Origin: Bidens hawaiensis
Lineage: Eukaryota; Streptophyta; Magnoliopsida; Asterales; Asteraceae
Length of the DNA stretch: 64,000 bases
NCBI GenBank assembly: GCA_021521415.1
Contig: JAIQDT010000677.1
Coordinates: 310,001 to 374,000, forward strand
Direction: 5' to 3'
This document shows positions 1-10,197 of the stretch, piece after piece (position 1 is the first letter of the stretch; every line of letters starts with the position of its first letter). The position numbers and the translations under genes are program-made. Below the pieces are notes generated by a model. The model made no database searches. It was not told where the DNA came from and was given only the letters and a program-made list of their open reading frames with translations.

Positions 1-1480
1 AAGAAAAAGTCAACTCAAGCTTCACAGAAGTCAACTCAAGCTTCACAAAGGTCAAAGGGAAGGCCAAAGGGAATGATGCTTGATCCTTTGAATGTTTTTT
101 TCACTGTTTGATGTTTGAAACTTATGTTTTTTGAACCTTTGAATGATGTTAAACTTAGCTTTTGAAACAATATGTATGATGGTAAACTTGTTTGTTTGTT
201 TGATGTTTGAAACTTTTGAAATTGTGTATGTGTATTTTGCAGTCTCTTATTCATGTATTTTGCAGTCTCCTATTCATGATTGTTTGTTAGTTGTTTAGAC
301 AGTAGCCTGTTTAGGGAGGTAAAATGGTCAATAGGGGCATAATGGTTATTAGGGGTAAAATTATCATTAGGGGCAACATGTGAATAGGGGTAAAATGGTC
401 AGTATGGGCATAATGGTCATTAGGTGTAAAATGGTCATTATGGGCAACATGTGAATAGGGGTAAAATGGTCAGTATGGGCATAATGGTCATTAGGGGTAC
501 AATGGTCATTAGGGGTAAAAATGGTCATTAAGGGGATTAAAGTTAAAATGTATCAGTTGTGATTGGTCACAACATGTGCAGCAGCCTATGATTAGTGCCA
601 AAATGTCATTAGGGGCAAAATTGTCATTAGGGGCAAAATGGTCATTAGGGAGGTAACATGTGCAGCAGCTTGTTTAGAGATCAAAATGTATCAGTTGTGA
701 TTGGTCACAACATGTGCAGCAGCCTATGATTAGGGCCAAAATGTCATTAGGGGTAAAATTGTCATTAGGGGCAAAATGGTCATTAGGGAGGTAACATGTG
801 CAGCAGCTTGTTTAGAGGTCAAAATGTATCAGTTGTGATTGGTCACAACATGTGCAACAGCATGTTTAGAGGTCAAAATGTATCAGTTGTGATTTGTCAC
901 AACATGTGCAGCAGCATGTTTAGAGGTCACAGCCTGTTAAGATGTGCAGCAGCACCTGTTAAAAATGGTCAATATGGTTGGTCAATATGTTGCACCATGT
1001 ATCAAATGGTTGAGTTGACTGTTGTGTAACAAAAATGGTCAAAATGTATCAATATGATAAGTCAGCATGTATCAATATGGTTGGTCAATATGTTGCAGCA
1101 TGTATCAAATGGTTGAGTTGACTGTTGTGCAACAAAAATGGTCAAAAATGTATCAATATGGTCAGCATGTATCAATATGGTTGGTCAATATGTTGCAGTC
1201 AACTCAAGTTCCCCAACATTCAACTCAAGTTGCATCAGCCTGTTAAAAATGGTCAATATGTTGCAGCATGTATCAAATGCTCATTTATAACATATGGTTG
1301 GTCAAAATGGTCAATATGGGCATAATGGTCATTAGGGGTAAAATTTTCAGTAGGGGCAAGATGTGCAGCAACTTGTTTAGAGATCACAGATGGTCTCTAG
1401 GGGTAAAATGGTCAATATGGGCATAATGGTCAATCGGGGTCAAATTGTCATAAGGGGCAACAAGTGCAGTAATCAAAGAC
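1..1480. repeat. Complex tandem minisatellite (GGTCATTAGGGG-type units)
   Basis: The stretch is built from short related units: variants of 'aaaatggtcattaggggt', 'ggtcagtatgggcataat', and a longer unit of about 120 bp around 'catgtgcagcagc' seen near 560-680 and 690-800. From 960 to 1300 the units shift to 'ggtcaatatgttgcagcatg' variants. Short open frames inside are by-products of the repeats. On the minus strand the block lies downstream of the GRF-type gene remnant. I recognise no conserved protein in it. Confidence 0.85.
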
Positions 1481-1816
1481 TATGTATCAAACACTAACAA
1501 TCAAAATTCCAAAACAAAGATTAACAAACAAACATTCCATTACTTAATTAACAACTAACATTACATAACAAGGTTTCATACATAACATTACCAACACAGA
1601 TTCAATTGATTGCCATTAACATAATTAACATTACACATGTAATATCCACCACGTTGCTATGAGAAAGACCACTAAACCTAAAACACATTTATTCTTTCAA
1701 TTGGACTTCATTGACAACTGTTGTTTCAGGTTTTTGTTCTCTTCTTGCAAGATAATATTGTGCAACTTCAAATTCTCTATTTTTATATCTTCAAATTCTT
1801 GATATTTTCTTGCATT

Positions 1817-2138
1817 TCAGTTGCATACTCCACGTTGCTTCAAGAATTCATCAATTTCTTTTTTCCACATGAAGAACTTACAATCTTCATTCTACTCATA
1901 AAATCAATTAACCTAATTAGATTTGTAAATAAAAACATGAAACTTAGATAAGTGTACGTACCGGCCATAAAGGGCAACCATAATACCCATCCCCAATTCG
2001 AATACTTCTACGCCCAGCAATCCTTGGAATGGCAAGGATATCATGATTGCAGTAAACGTTTCCATCGAAATCAAGCTTAAACCTTTTAGGGTTTTTCTTG
2101 GCACGAGATGAAGACACGGTGGATGAGCTCATTTCCAT
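1817..2138 (-). pseudogene. GRF-type zinc-finger gene, two exons, probably decayed
   Basis: Exon 1 is 2138-1962 (59 codons, start MEMSSSTVSS) and stops at a GTACGT donor. Exon 2 begins at 1891 after a TAG acceptor, and the junction is in phase 0. The joined product has the GRF pattern: Cys30 and His32, then GYYGCPLWP (Cys55) at the end of exon 1, then an EDCKFFMW block from exon 2 with the last Cys and the FF.W core split off by the intron. GRF zinc fingers bind nucleic acid and occur in plant nuclear and transposon-associated proteins. After 24 codons exon 2 meets TGA at 1819-1817. Coiled-coil-like coding potential (ENLKLHNIILQEENKNLKQQ) continues beyond the stop, reachable only past stops or in another frame. 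That suggests a truncated or frameshifted copy. The function of the intact relative is unknown to me. Confidence 0.6.
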
Positions 2139-2222
2139 CTATCGATTGTTGTTCAATTGATTAATTTCGTATTTTAGGGTTCTTCAATTGAACAAAATTA
2201 GTGTTTTAGGGTTCAAAAATCG

Positions 2223-2231
2223 TTATATAAA
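2223..2231 (-). promoter_or_regulatory. TATA-like box upstream of the GRF-type gene
   Basis: The minus strand reads TTATATAAC about 86 bp upstream of the ATG at 2138, a normal distance for a plant core promoter with a short leader. Positional inference only. Confidence 0.35.
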
Positions 2232-2789
2232 GTGAGCCGGCCACGTAATGTTACACATATCTGTTATACACAGTCAGCAGGCCACGTAGACGTCCACATA
2301 ATTTAATTATTGACAGTTCGGATGGCCACGTCAGCAAAAGACTAACGGAGTTAACATCCGTTAGTCGCAGCCGGTTTAAAACAACTGCATATGTAGTTGG
2401 TACTGCCAGCAGGCAAGTGTAAAATTGGGAGGGATATTTACCAATAGGCCATAGTTTGGATTATTTATAACCAATTTTCCATTTTGAAAAGAAGTCTAAC
2501 ACCGACGTGGTATGTAATTATTTTAAATTTATCTTTTTATTTTATTTTTCTGAATTATAGTTTTATCATTTTTTTTATTACTTGAAAGATTGAAATTTCA
2601 TAACAATAGCTGCTTACAAGTGGCGATTGTCGATCCGAAGACATCGTCGACAACAACGTTTTGAAACCCTTTAACACTATTTTTATTTCTTAATATCTAT
2701 GTAATCCAACAACCATCTTTATTATAAATTTATCTTTCACATGAATTTATATCAATCACCGGTGAGAATAGCATAACTCCAATTTCAAA
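2232..2789. other. Non-coding flank; small hairpin near 2340-2366
   Basis: AT-rich sequence with no coding signal. A short inverted repeat (actaacgga / tccgttagt) lies near 2340-2366. I see no recognisable gene or element. Confidence 0.5.
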
Positions 2790-2830
2790 ATGGAGAAACA
2801 CACCGTCAAAGTTCTCCACCATCCGATTTA

Positions 2831-2953
2831 AAGAGGAAACTTGGAGATATCCATGACATTGATGATATTGATGATGATGTTGTTGCAAATTGGACTAATA
2901 AATCCAAGGAAAAACAGGTTTCGTGTGACGTTTCTGGAGATAACAATCATTAA
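2831..2953 (+). pseudogene. Replication-protein-A-like C-terminal remnant
   Basis: A short frame opens with KRKLGDIHDIDDIDDDV and ends at TAA 2951-2953. The KRKLGD-plus-acidic pattern resembles the C-terminal tail of plant RPA1-like OB-fold proteins that are frequently carried by Helitrons. Just upstream, a separate ATG at 2790 in another frame closes at TAA 2829-2831. No OB fold is present, so at most this is a last-exon scrap. Its position 400 bp before a Helitron-like 3' end supports, without proving, Helitron cargo. Confidence 0.3.
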
Positions 2954-3186
2954 TTCCAAAAAAGGAAAAATAGATGTGTTGTCATCACTTTAAAAACAAT
3001 ATTTATGGTTCTTTGGTTTTGATTTTTCCGGTAATGTTTTACCGGTAAATAAATTTGCATTTGTATTTTTTTATTACGTTTCATGATTGATACTTTAGTT
3101 GGTTGGACATTAGAGAACTTTTATTGTTTTATGAACAAAATTTGACTTTGTTTTATTCGCGTTTTCCAGCAATGCTTTGTGAGAAA

Positions 3187-3187
<1 letters not shown>

Positions 3188-3234
<47 letters not shown>

Positions 3235-3235
3235 G
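3188..3235. repeat. (ATT)n microsatellite
   Basis: About fifteen uninterrupted ATT units. Confidence 0.95.
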
Positions 3236-3334
3236 TAGTTTGATTGGTTGGGTTTGCAATTATAATCTTTATTACTTTTATCTTGAAATGAATAAAACAT
3301 TTGTTTACATTATATTTCTACTTTTGTTCACCAA

Positions 3335-3363
3335 ACTCGTGTGTTACACGGGTTCTAACCTGG
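3335..3363 (+). mobile_element. Helitron-like 3' terminus (hairpin plus CTGG)
   Basis: A short stem, ctcgtgt / acacggg with loop gtt, is followed nine bases later by CTGG and then T. That is the layout expected for a Helitron 3' end (hairpin, then CTRR, with insertion before T). The base after CTGG is exactly where homology to the copia LTR begins. The matching 5' TC end is not recognised and may lie left of the window; if so, the GRF and RPA-like fragments would be cargo. Confidence 0.45.
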
Positions 3364-3426
3364 TTTGTATTATATATTGAGATGAATGAGAAAGGGATAA
3401 TTAAGAGAAAATATAATACTCTATCA
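3364..3426 (+). repeat. Copia 5' LTR, only the last 63 bp
   Basis: Aligns with 8029-8092 with a few substitutions and one 1-bp indel. It ends CTATCA immediately before the primer-binding site. About 106 bp of its 5' part are absent and replaced by the Helitron-like end. Confidence 0.85.
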
Positions 3427-3440
3427 TGGTATCATATGCC
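3427..3440 (+). other. Primer-binding site (initiator-Met tRNA type)
   Basis: TGGTATCATATGCC directly follows the LTR end and matches the usual TGGTATCAGAGCC with two changes. Confidence 0.8.
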
Positions 3441-3544
3441 TCCTAAACCCTAGCCGTCCCTCTCAACAAAACTCATGGCTTCCTCCTATCTTCTTCTTCA
3501 ATCGATCCTGTCATAATCTTGCATCCCTTCTGTCATCTCCCACC

Positions 3545-4186
3545 ATGGACACCAAACTTCACCCTGCTATCACAGTCACAAACATTAAACACTTCATCCT
3601 CATTACTTTGGAGATGGAATCTGCTCAATACACCACCTGGTCAGAACTATTCATCATTCATGGCAAAGCCTACATGGTGTATGACCATCTTATTTCACCA
3701 ACCCCACCTGTCTGAACATCATCCTCTAGCAAGGAAACAACTCTAACAACTACCGATTCATGGGAAATAATCAACTCCATAGTCCTTCAATGGATTTATG
3801 GTACTATTTCCATGGATCTCCTAAACACCATCTTGAATAAAAACACAACCGCCTTCGCCGCATGGAAAGCCCTTGCCTATATATTCACCGAAAACAAATC
3901 TTCCCGGGCAATGCATCTCAAAAACAAGTTTGCAACAACTCGCCTTGAAAACTTCCCGAACATGAATGCATATTGTCAAGAATTAAAAGTCCTAGCCGAT
4001 CAACTTGCCAACGTTGATAACCCGGTTGAAGATGATGACCTCGTTGTCCAACTTATTACTGGACTCAACGAGCAATATGAATCGATTGGCATGTTTTTAC
4101 AAAACATGGAACCCTTTCCGTCTTTTTATGCCGCTCGTTCCACATTAATGCGAGAGGAAACCCGCCGCGGCCGCTATCACTGCTAG
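3545..4186 (+). pseudogene. Copia gag polyprotein, interrupted
   Basis: Starts MDTKLHPAITVTNIKHF, the usual copia gag opening, and continues in the same frame through one TGA stop at 3713-3715. The frame then runs through the typical helical gag region (DSWEIINSIVLQWI, AWKALAYIF, LKVLADQLANVD, LVVQLITGLNEQY) to a stop at 4186. A Gly/Arg-rich tail follows in shifted frames (about 4260-4340). I see no intact CCHC knuckle. The family forms the virus-like particle that packages element RNA. This copy cannot make a full product. Confidence 0.85.
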
Positions 4187-4604
4187 CACCGCCTTACACA
4201 CCGCCACTAATAAAACAGAAACCGGCTCCAACATCTGTAATGAATACCGACCCGAAGCTTCAGATCGGGGTCGCGGTCGGCGTGGTCGCTATCGTGGTGG
4301 TAGGGGTCGAGGGTGTAATTAATTTGGTCGTGGCAGAGGCACGCCTTCTAACCCACAAGGTTATCTTGGTAACCAACACCAAACTTACTGGAATTCACAA
4401 ATGTCGTGGACAATTCACCAAACTCAACAATGCCAATCACCAAATTATCATTGGCCTAGCCCACCTTGCCCATACCTAACAGTCCCACGAACCAATTCAT
4501 TCAATCAAGGGTAGCCATCTGGAATCGGGTTGCTTGGGCCACGGCCCAATTAGGCACACACAACAGCATATACTCCAACGAATATCGAGCAGACGCTTTA
4601 CACT

Positions 4605-7600
4605 ATGTCTCTAAACCCACCGAATCATTGGCTTATGGATACTGGGGCAATCTCTCACATGACTAATAGTTCGGGTAATTTCCAGTCTCTTTTTAATAAC
4701 GGCATTTTACATAACATTACAGTTGGAAATGGTACAACTATTCCGGTCACCGGACAAGGCACTAAATACCTACCACCTCCCTACCCACCCTTCAAATTAA
4801 ACAATGTCCTCCTTGCCCTTAAACTAATCCAAAAAATCTTATTTATGTTCGTTGTCTCACTATAGATAATTGGATTTTCATATAATTTGACCCGTTTGGT
4901 TTTCTTGTGAAGAATTTCAAGACCTGGATTCCTATCCTTCGATGCAACAGCAGCGGTGATCTCTATCCTTTGCTTCCACCGGAGTCTACACACTACACTT
5001 CACCATCTACCTTTGTTGCTTTATCTCATCAACTATGGCACCAACGGCTCGGACATCCCGGACCGTCTTTATTGCGTTCCTTAAATCATTCCAATGTTAT
5101 TTCCTTTAATAAGTTAAATAAGATTGTTTGCCAATCTTGTGTACTTGGAAAAAGTATTAAATTACCGTTTACTCCATCTAATACTTGCATTACTTCACCA
5201 TTTGATATTATTCACAGCGACCTGTGGACATCTCCATTCATTAGCACTAGAGGCCATCGTTACTACATACTATTTCTTGACGATTTAACAGATTTCTTAT
5301 GGACATTTCCATTGGCCAAAAAGACTAGTGTTTTCCCTATTTTTAACAACTTTTCTAAACAAATCGAAACTCAATTTGAGAGGAAAATAGAAACGTTCCA
5401 ATGCGACAATGGGACTGAATATATAAACACTTCGTTTAAGCAATTTTGTAATCAACATGGCATGATTTTTCGCCTATCTTGCCCTCATACCTCATCTCAA
5501 AATGGGAAAGCCAAACGTAAAATAAGATCTATTAACAACGTTATTCACACACTCCTTGCACATGCCTCCTTACCTCCATCTTTTTGGCACCATGCCCTTT
5601 ACATGGCCACTTACCTTCTTAATATTCTTTCTAGTAAACAACATAATTTTAAAACACCAACCGAACTCCTTTATCATTGTAGCCCTGCTTATAACCATCT
5701 CCGAGTCTTTGGGTCACTCTGTTACCCTCTACACTCGTCCACCCTAACCAACAAACTCGCTCACAGATCTTCTCCATGTGTTTTTCTCGGATACCCACAA
5801 CATCATCGTGGGTACAAGTGCTTCAATTTGAGAACTAGTCAAGTCATAATTTCTAGACATGTTGTCTTCGACGAGACAGTCTTTCCTTTTGCCCAACACC
5901 ATACCATCTCGTCATCTTCCATCCCACTATCATATGACTTCCTTTCCACTCCTCCTCATCCACACCTTTGGACACATATTAATTCATCTTCCAATTCTCT
6001 AAATAATCAATCAACCTCACCACAAACTCCTTCACCAAATTTAAATATTGATCAAATGTTGCCAGACCCTACCTCACCATTAACCAATTCTCCTTTAGTA
6101 CACACCCACCATAGTACCACCACCCCAATCTCTTTACACCCAAACAACCCCAATTTGGCCCAAACTACCACCACCCCCTCTACAAACATTCCCGACCCCC
6201 ACATATATCATCACCCTCACCTAACTCTAACATAAATGTACATGTCACCACACCTCATACCGTGTAACCCGCACCTACACAAACTGACCCACCTAATATG
6301 ACTCGTACAATGCGCATTCATGCCATGGACGGGATATTAAAACCAAAAAAATATTTAACCTACCAGCCACTTATATAATTCCAATTCCCAAAAACCCACC
6401 CATGCCTTGTCCATTCTATAATAGCACACGACCATGACCAACGAATTTAATGCCTTATTAAAAAACGAGAATTGGGAACTGGTTCCACGTCACCCACAAA
6501 TGAATGTGATTCGTAGTGTGTGGCTTTTTAAACATAAATATAATTCGGACGGAACCCTTGAACGTTACAAAGCTCGTTTGGTATGTGATGGACATTTACA
6601 ACAGATTGGCATCGACATTAGGGAGACTTTTAGCATATATTCAAACCGGCAATCATTCGAACGGTTTTATCAATAGCGTTATCTTGGTCATGGCATGTAC
6701 ATCAGCTAGATGTTACTAACGTATTCTTACATGGGAAGTTGAATGAGACAGTGTATATGTATCAACCAATGGGGTTCCATAACTCCGTTTTCCCGAATCA
6801 TGTATGTCGGCTTAAAAGATCTCTATACGGGTTAAAACAGGCGCCCAGTGCCTGGTATCAACGGTACACTGATTATGTTATGACGTTGGGATTCCGACAA
6901 AGTGGGTGTGACAACTCTTTGTTTTTTTTACACTCTGGGTCCGAAACTGCTTACTTACTCTTATATGTCGATGATATACTCCTGACCACTTCATCGGACA
7001 CCTAGCGCAAACGGGTAATGGCTAAGTTGGCTTCTGAGTTTTCCATGAAAGATCTTGGGCAACTCAGCTTCTTTTTAGGGATATCGGTGACTCGATTTGA
7101 AGATACTATGTTCCATCCACAGAGCTCTTATGCTAGTGATATCATCAAACGAGCTGGCATGCAGTATTGTAAACCCGCTGCCACCCCAGTTGATACTAAT
7201 AGTGAAATGAGTGCCACTTCGGGGACACCATTTCGTGATACGACACTTTACCGAAGCATGGTCGGGGCACTTAAGTACCTTACCTTTACTCCCCCCGACA
7301 TCAGCTACACAATACGACAAATTTGCATGCACATGCATGCACCAACGACCACCCATTGGGATGCCTTAAAGCGTATTATTCGGTATATTAAAGGGACATT
7401 AAACCTTGGACTCACACTCACCAAATCTTCGAATGCTTCTCTTCTTGCCTATACTGAGCTGACTGGGCGGGGTGTCCGGATACCCAACGCTCCACTTCAG
7501 GTTACTGCGTGTACTACGGATCCAATCTCGTCTCATGGTCCTCCAAACGCCAACCCACGATTTCTAAATCGAGTGCCGAGGCCGAATATAGAGGGGTTGC

Positions 7601-7967
7601 GAATGTCGTTGCCGAGATTTGTTGGCTTCGGAATCTTTTATTGGAGCTTCACCAACCGTTATCCCGAGCTACCCTTGTCTACTGTGATAATGTAAGTGCC
7701 ATCTACCTATCTGGTAATCCGATACAACATCAACGAATGAAGCACATCGAGCTCGATATCCACTTCGTCAGCGAATAGGTGCAACGGGGTCAGGTCCGCA
7801 TTCTACATGCCCCTTCTCCGTATCAGATGGCTGATGTTTTTACTAAAGGTCTCCCGCGCAATTTGTTTGAAGATTTTCGTTCCAGTCTCAGCATCCGCTC
7901 GCCTCCCGCTTCGAATGCGGGGTGTAATAGACGTATATGTAGCATGTATTTATTTCCATATATCTAG
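4605..7967 (+). pseudogene. Copia pol: protease, integrase, RT, RNase H (broken)
   Basis: Protease: LMDTGAISHM near 4620-4660, the DTGA aspartyl-protease site. Integrase (4907-6235): zinc-binding HQRLGH and CQSC, then catalytic Asp in HSDLW and CDNGTE; the third position reads NGKAKRK where NGxAER is expected, so Glu is replaced by Lys. RT (6434-7005): NWELVP, VWLFKHKYNSDG, LYGLKQAP, and the YVDD active site near 6965. RNase H (7018-7967): SSAEAEYRG, YCDN and the terminal ADVFTKGLP. Stops or frameshifts separate protease/integrase, integrase/RT, the two RT halves, and RNase H near 7460 and 7776. Inactive by inspection. Confidence 0.88.
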
Positions 7968-8092
7968 TATTATTATTGAAATCATTATCCCTTTATAAAG
8001 GATTGTATCTTGCATGTGAAGTTTGTAATTTGTATTATATATTGAGATGAATGAGAAAGAGGCAATTAAGCAGAATATATAATATTCTATCA
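7923..8092 (+). repeat. Copia 3' LTR (170 bp) after a polypurine tract
   Basis: Begins TGTAATAGAC immediately after the purine run atgcgggg (7915-7922) and ends TTCTATCA. Its last 64 bp match the 5' LTR remnant. Confidence 0.85.
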
Positions 8093-8359
8093 ACTATGCT
8101 GAAGTAATTTACCCTTACGCACTGTTTAAAAATTATCAAAAATCACACAATCTAACCATGAACCTGAACTTTTTATCAAACTGTTATATCACACAAGTCT
8201 AGTCGATGGATCACAATGTTATTCTCATCGGTTGGAGCCAGCAACGTTTCCTAAGAACAACAACCCGAGTGTATTCCCAAAACTCAACCCACCCATGAAA
8301 TCAACTGCAAGCATAAAAAGGAACACTGAACACACAAATAGATTGAACATATATGCATA
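8093..8359. other. Non-coding spacer
   Basis: AT-rich; a 64-codon minus-strand open frame at 8225-8419 overlaps the neighbouring hairpin and shows no family signature. Nothing supportable. Confidence 0.5.
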
Positions 8360-8612
8360 ATAGTATGAGGGGTTTGGATAAAATACAAATGAAATTAACG
8401 TGCTAAACATGAGAATCAAGTAGAGTAGTTATATATACAAGTAGAGTAATTATGTAATTACTTACATAATTACTCTACTTGTATATATAACTACTCTACT
8501 TGATTATCATGTTTCTTACATAATTACTCTACTTGTATATATAACTACTCTACTTGATTCTCATGTTTAGCACGTTAATTTCATTTGTATTTGATCAAAC
8601 CCATAATATGAT
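8360..8612. repeat. Long hairpin / foldback MITE with duplicated right arm
   Basis: The left arm (about 8360-8457) is the reverse complement of the right arm (about 8512-8612); the central 75 bp (acaaatgaaattaacg ... attatgtaa) match perfectly. Between them the inner part of the right arm (ttacataattactctacttg to tcatgttt) is present a second time at about 8462-8515. The structure is therefore one left arm against 1.7 right arms. I found no convincing target duplication. Confidence 0.8.
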
Positions 8613-9464
8613 TTGATTGTTTTACTTCACTAATTTCAAGGTTTGTGTAATTACAATTATTTAATGAAAGTATAGTTGAGATGCGATTAATGTTATTCAG
8701 AGCTGAGACTCAAATTAGCTCTCTGTCATTGTTTTTACAAAGTTAAAATTTTTATGTGCAATTTGTGTTGTTGGTCTTACATGAACAAGTGTCGTAAGTC
8801 GTATATGTAATTCAATTCGATCCTATACAGCCCATTTGAAGCCCAAATAGTTATATTTGAGAAGCAGGCCTGGTTAAACAAAAACACATTACAAATTTAC
8901 ACATGTATACAATTTTATTCTTTCTTTTTTGCTTTTCTTTTTCACTTGCTTAGATTTTCTTACATTCTTTTTATAATAATCTTTAAACATAAATTTTAAT
9001 AGTATAATTATTTTGATTATTTAATAGACTAAGGTTTGAAATGAGAAATTTGGGTTGGTCACGGATTTATCTTTAGATAAATTAATAGTTTACAACATTT
9101 AAAACGAAACCATCACAATACTGTACGATTTTCTTTACGTACTCTATCGTTGTCGTAACATGTGGTCGTCACTACCTAGATAGTACTTTCAAATCTAAAA
9201 GCTATAAGTGATTATGTAGCACCCCAAATAAAATGAGTATATATTCAAGTATTCATGACGTATCATAGGTACATGAATAACTCGTTTTGGTGTTAAAAGT
9301 CAAAAGGACCAAAATTTCAAGTAGTGCAAAGATAGCTTTGAGAATCAAACAAATATGTTAGAGTTGATTGCATTCCTCTGGTATTCTAGAGGATGATACG
9401 ATTATACATAATAGGAATTAGAAGGCCCAAAAGGGTAAAAGAAAGTTGAGTGTTGAGGGACCAA
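8613..9464. other. Non-coding spacer
   Basis: AT-rich sequence with no ORF, repeat or family that I can name. Confidence 0.5.
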
Positions 9465-9665
9465 AACCAGGGGTGCAAATTAATGACCCGAGCTACGCTC
9501 GCGGGCTACTCGAGATTGGTTTGTGAAAAAGCTCTATTGACCCGGGCTTGAACGAGCGAGGGCCCAAGCTCGAGCCTAAAAGTAAGTTTGCTTAATAAAC
9601 AAGCCCAAGCTTAATTTATCGAGCTCGAGCCAGCTCGCAAGCTTAAACGAGTGTCATTTATATAA
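9465..9665. mobile_element. hAT-like element fragment (GAGCTCGAGC-rich)
   Basis: Starts near 'ggggtgcaaattaatgacccgagc' and carries the block 'gcctaaaagtaagtttgctta' that recurs at 58431-58451. Also homologous in style to 54420-54520 and 55243-55575. One end only is clear, so it is a truncated copy. Confidence 0.6.
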
Positions 9666-10197
9666 TTTTTATAATATATAATAGTTATTATCAGTTAATA
9701 TTATATATGTGTGTATATATATTATTGTTAAAAAATAACTAAATAATACATATTTTTGTGCATCCATTAACCCTTAACCGAACAAACAATCGAACACAAT
9801 AAAATGAAAGGAGTTTTATTGTGCGTGTTCATTCGCTAAGAAAATGAGTGTAGCCATGCTCATTTATGTTACGGTTGTTTAAAGTATAAATGAACGGTTC
9901 ACGTAAATGAACCAACATAGTGAAATAGTTAAACAAACATAAATACTAATTAGTGAACACCTATTAAAATAAGCATCAATATGTGAGGCCTTAAGTTAAC
10001 AAATCAAGACTAAATTGTAACGGCAACAATAGACTGACGAATGACCCACAAAATAACACATTGTGACACCATGTAAGTGGATGTTTTTACCGGATATATA
10101 TGTGAAATTGTGAATGCCAATGGGAAACTAGCTAAGAAAACCAATCTCAAGTCTCAACCATTCACTTAATTAACTAGCTAAGAAATTAACTTTCCTA
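9666..10197. other. Non-coding; 3' flank of the WD40 gene
   Basis: AT-rich, no coding signal. The last 100 bp or so probably include the 3' UTR of the minus-strand WD40 gene; no clear polyadenylation signal was singled out. Confidence 0.45.

Larger units (their letters stand above)
3364..8092 (+). mobile_element. Decayed Ty1/copia LTR retrotransposon
   Basis: A 4.7-kb element with copia domain order: truncated 5' LTR, PBS, gag, protease, integrase, reverse transcriptase, RNase H, PPT, 3' LTR. The coding region is split by several frameshifts and stops. Integrase carries Lys where the third catalytic acid should be. The 170-bp LTR and compact size fit short-LTR copia lineages. The outer 5' LTR half is missing, so no target duplication can be tested. 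Confidence 0.9.

Noticed and set aside
1..1480. CRISPR array
   Set aside because: Units are contiguous and degenerate without unique spacers, and the DNA is plant nuclear.
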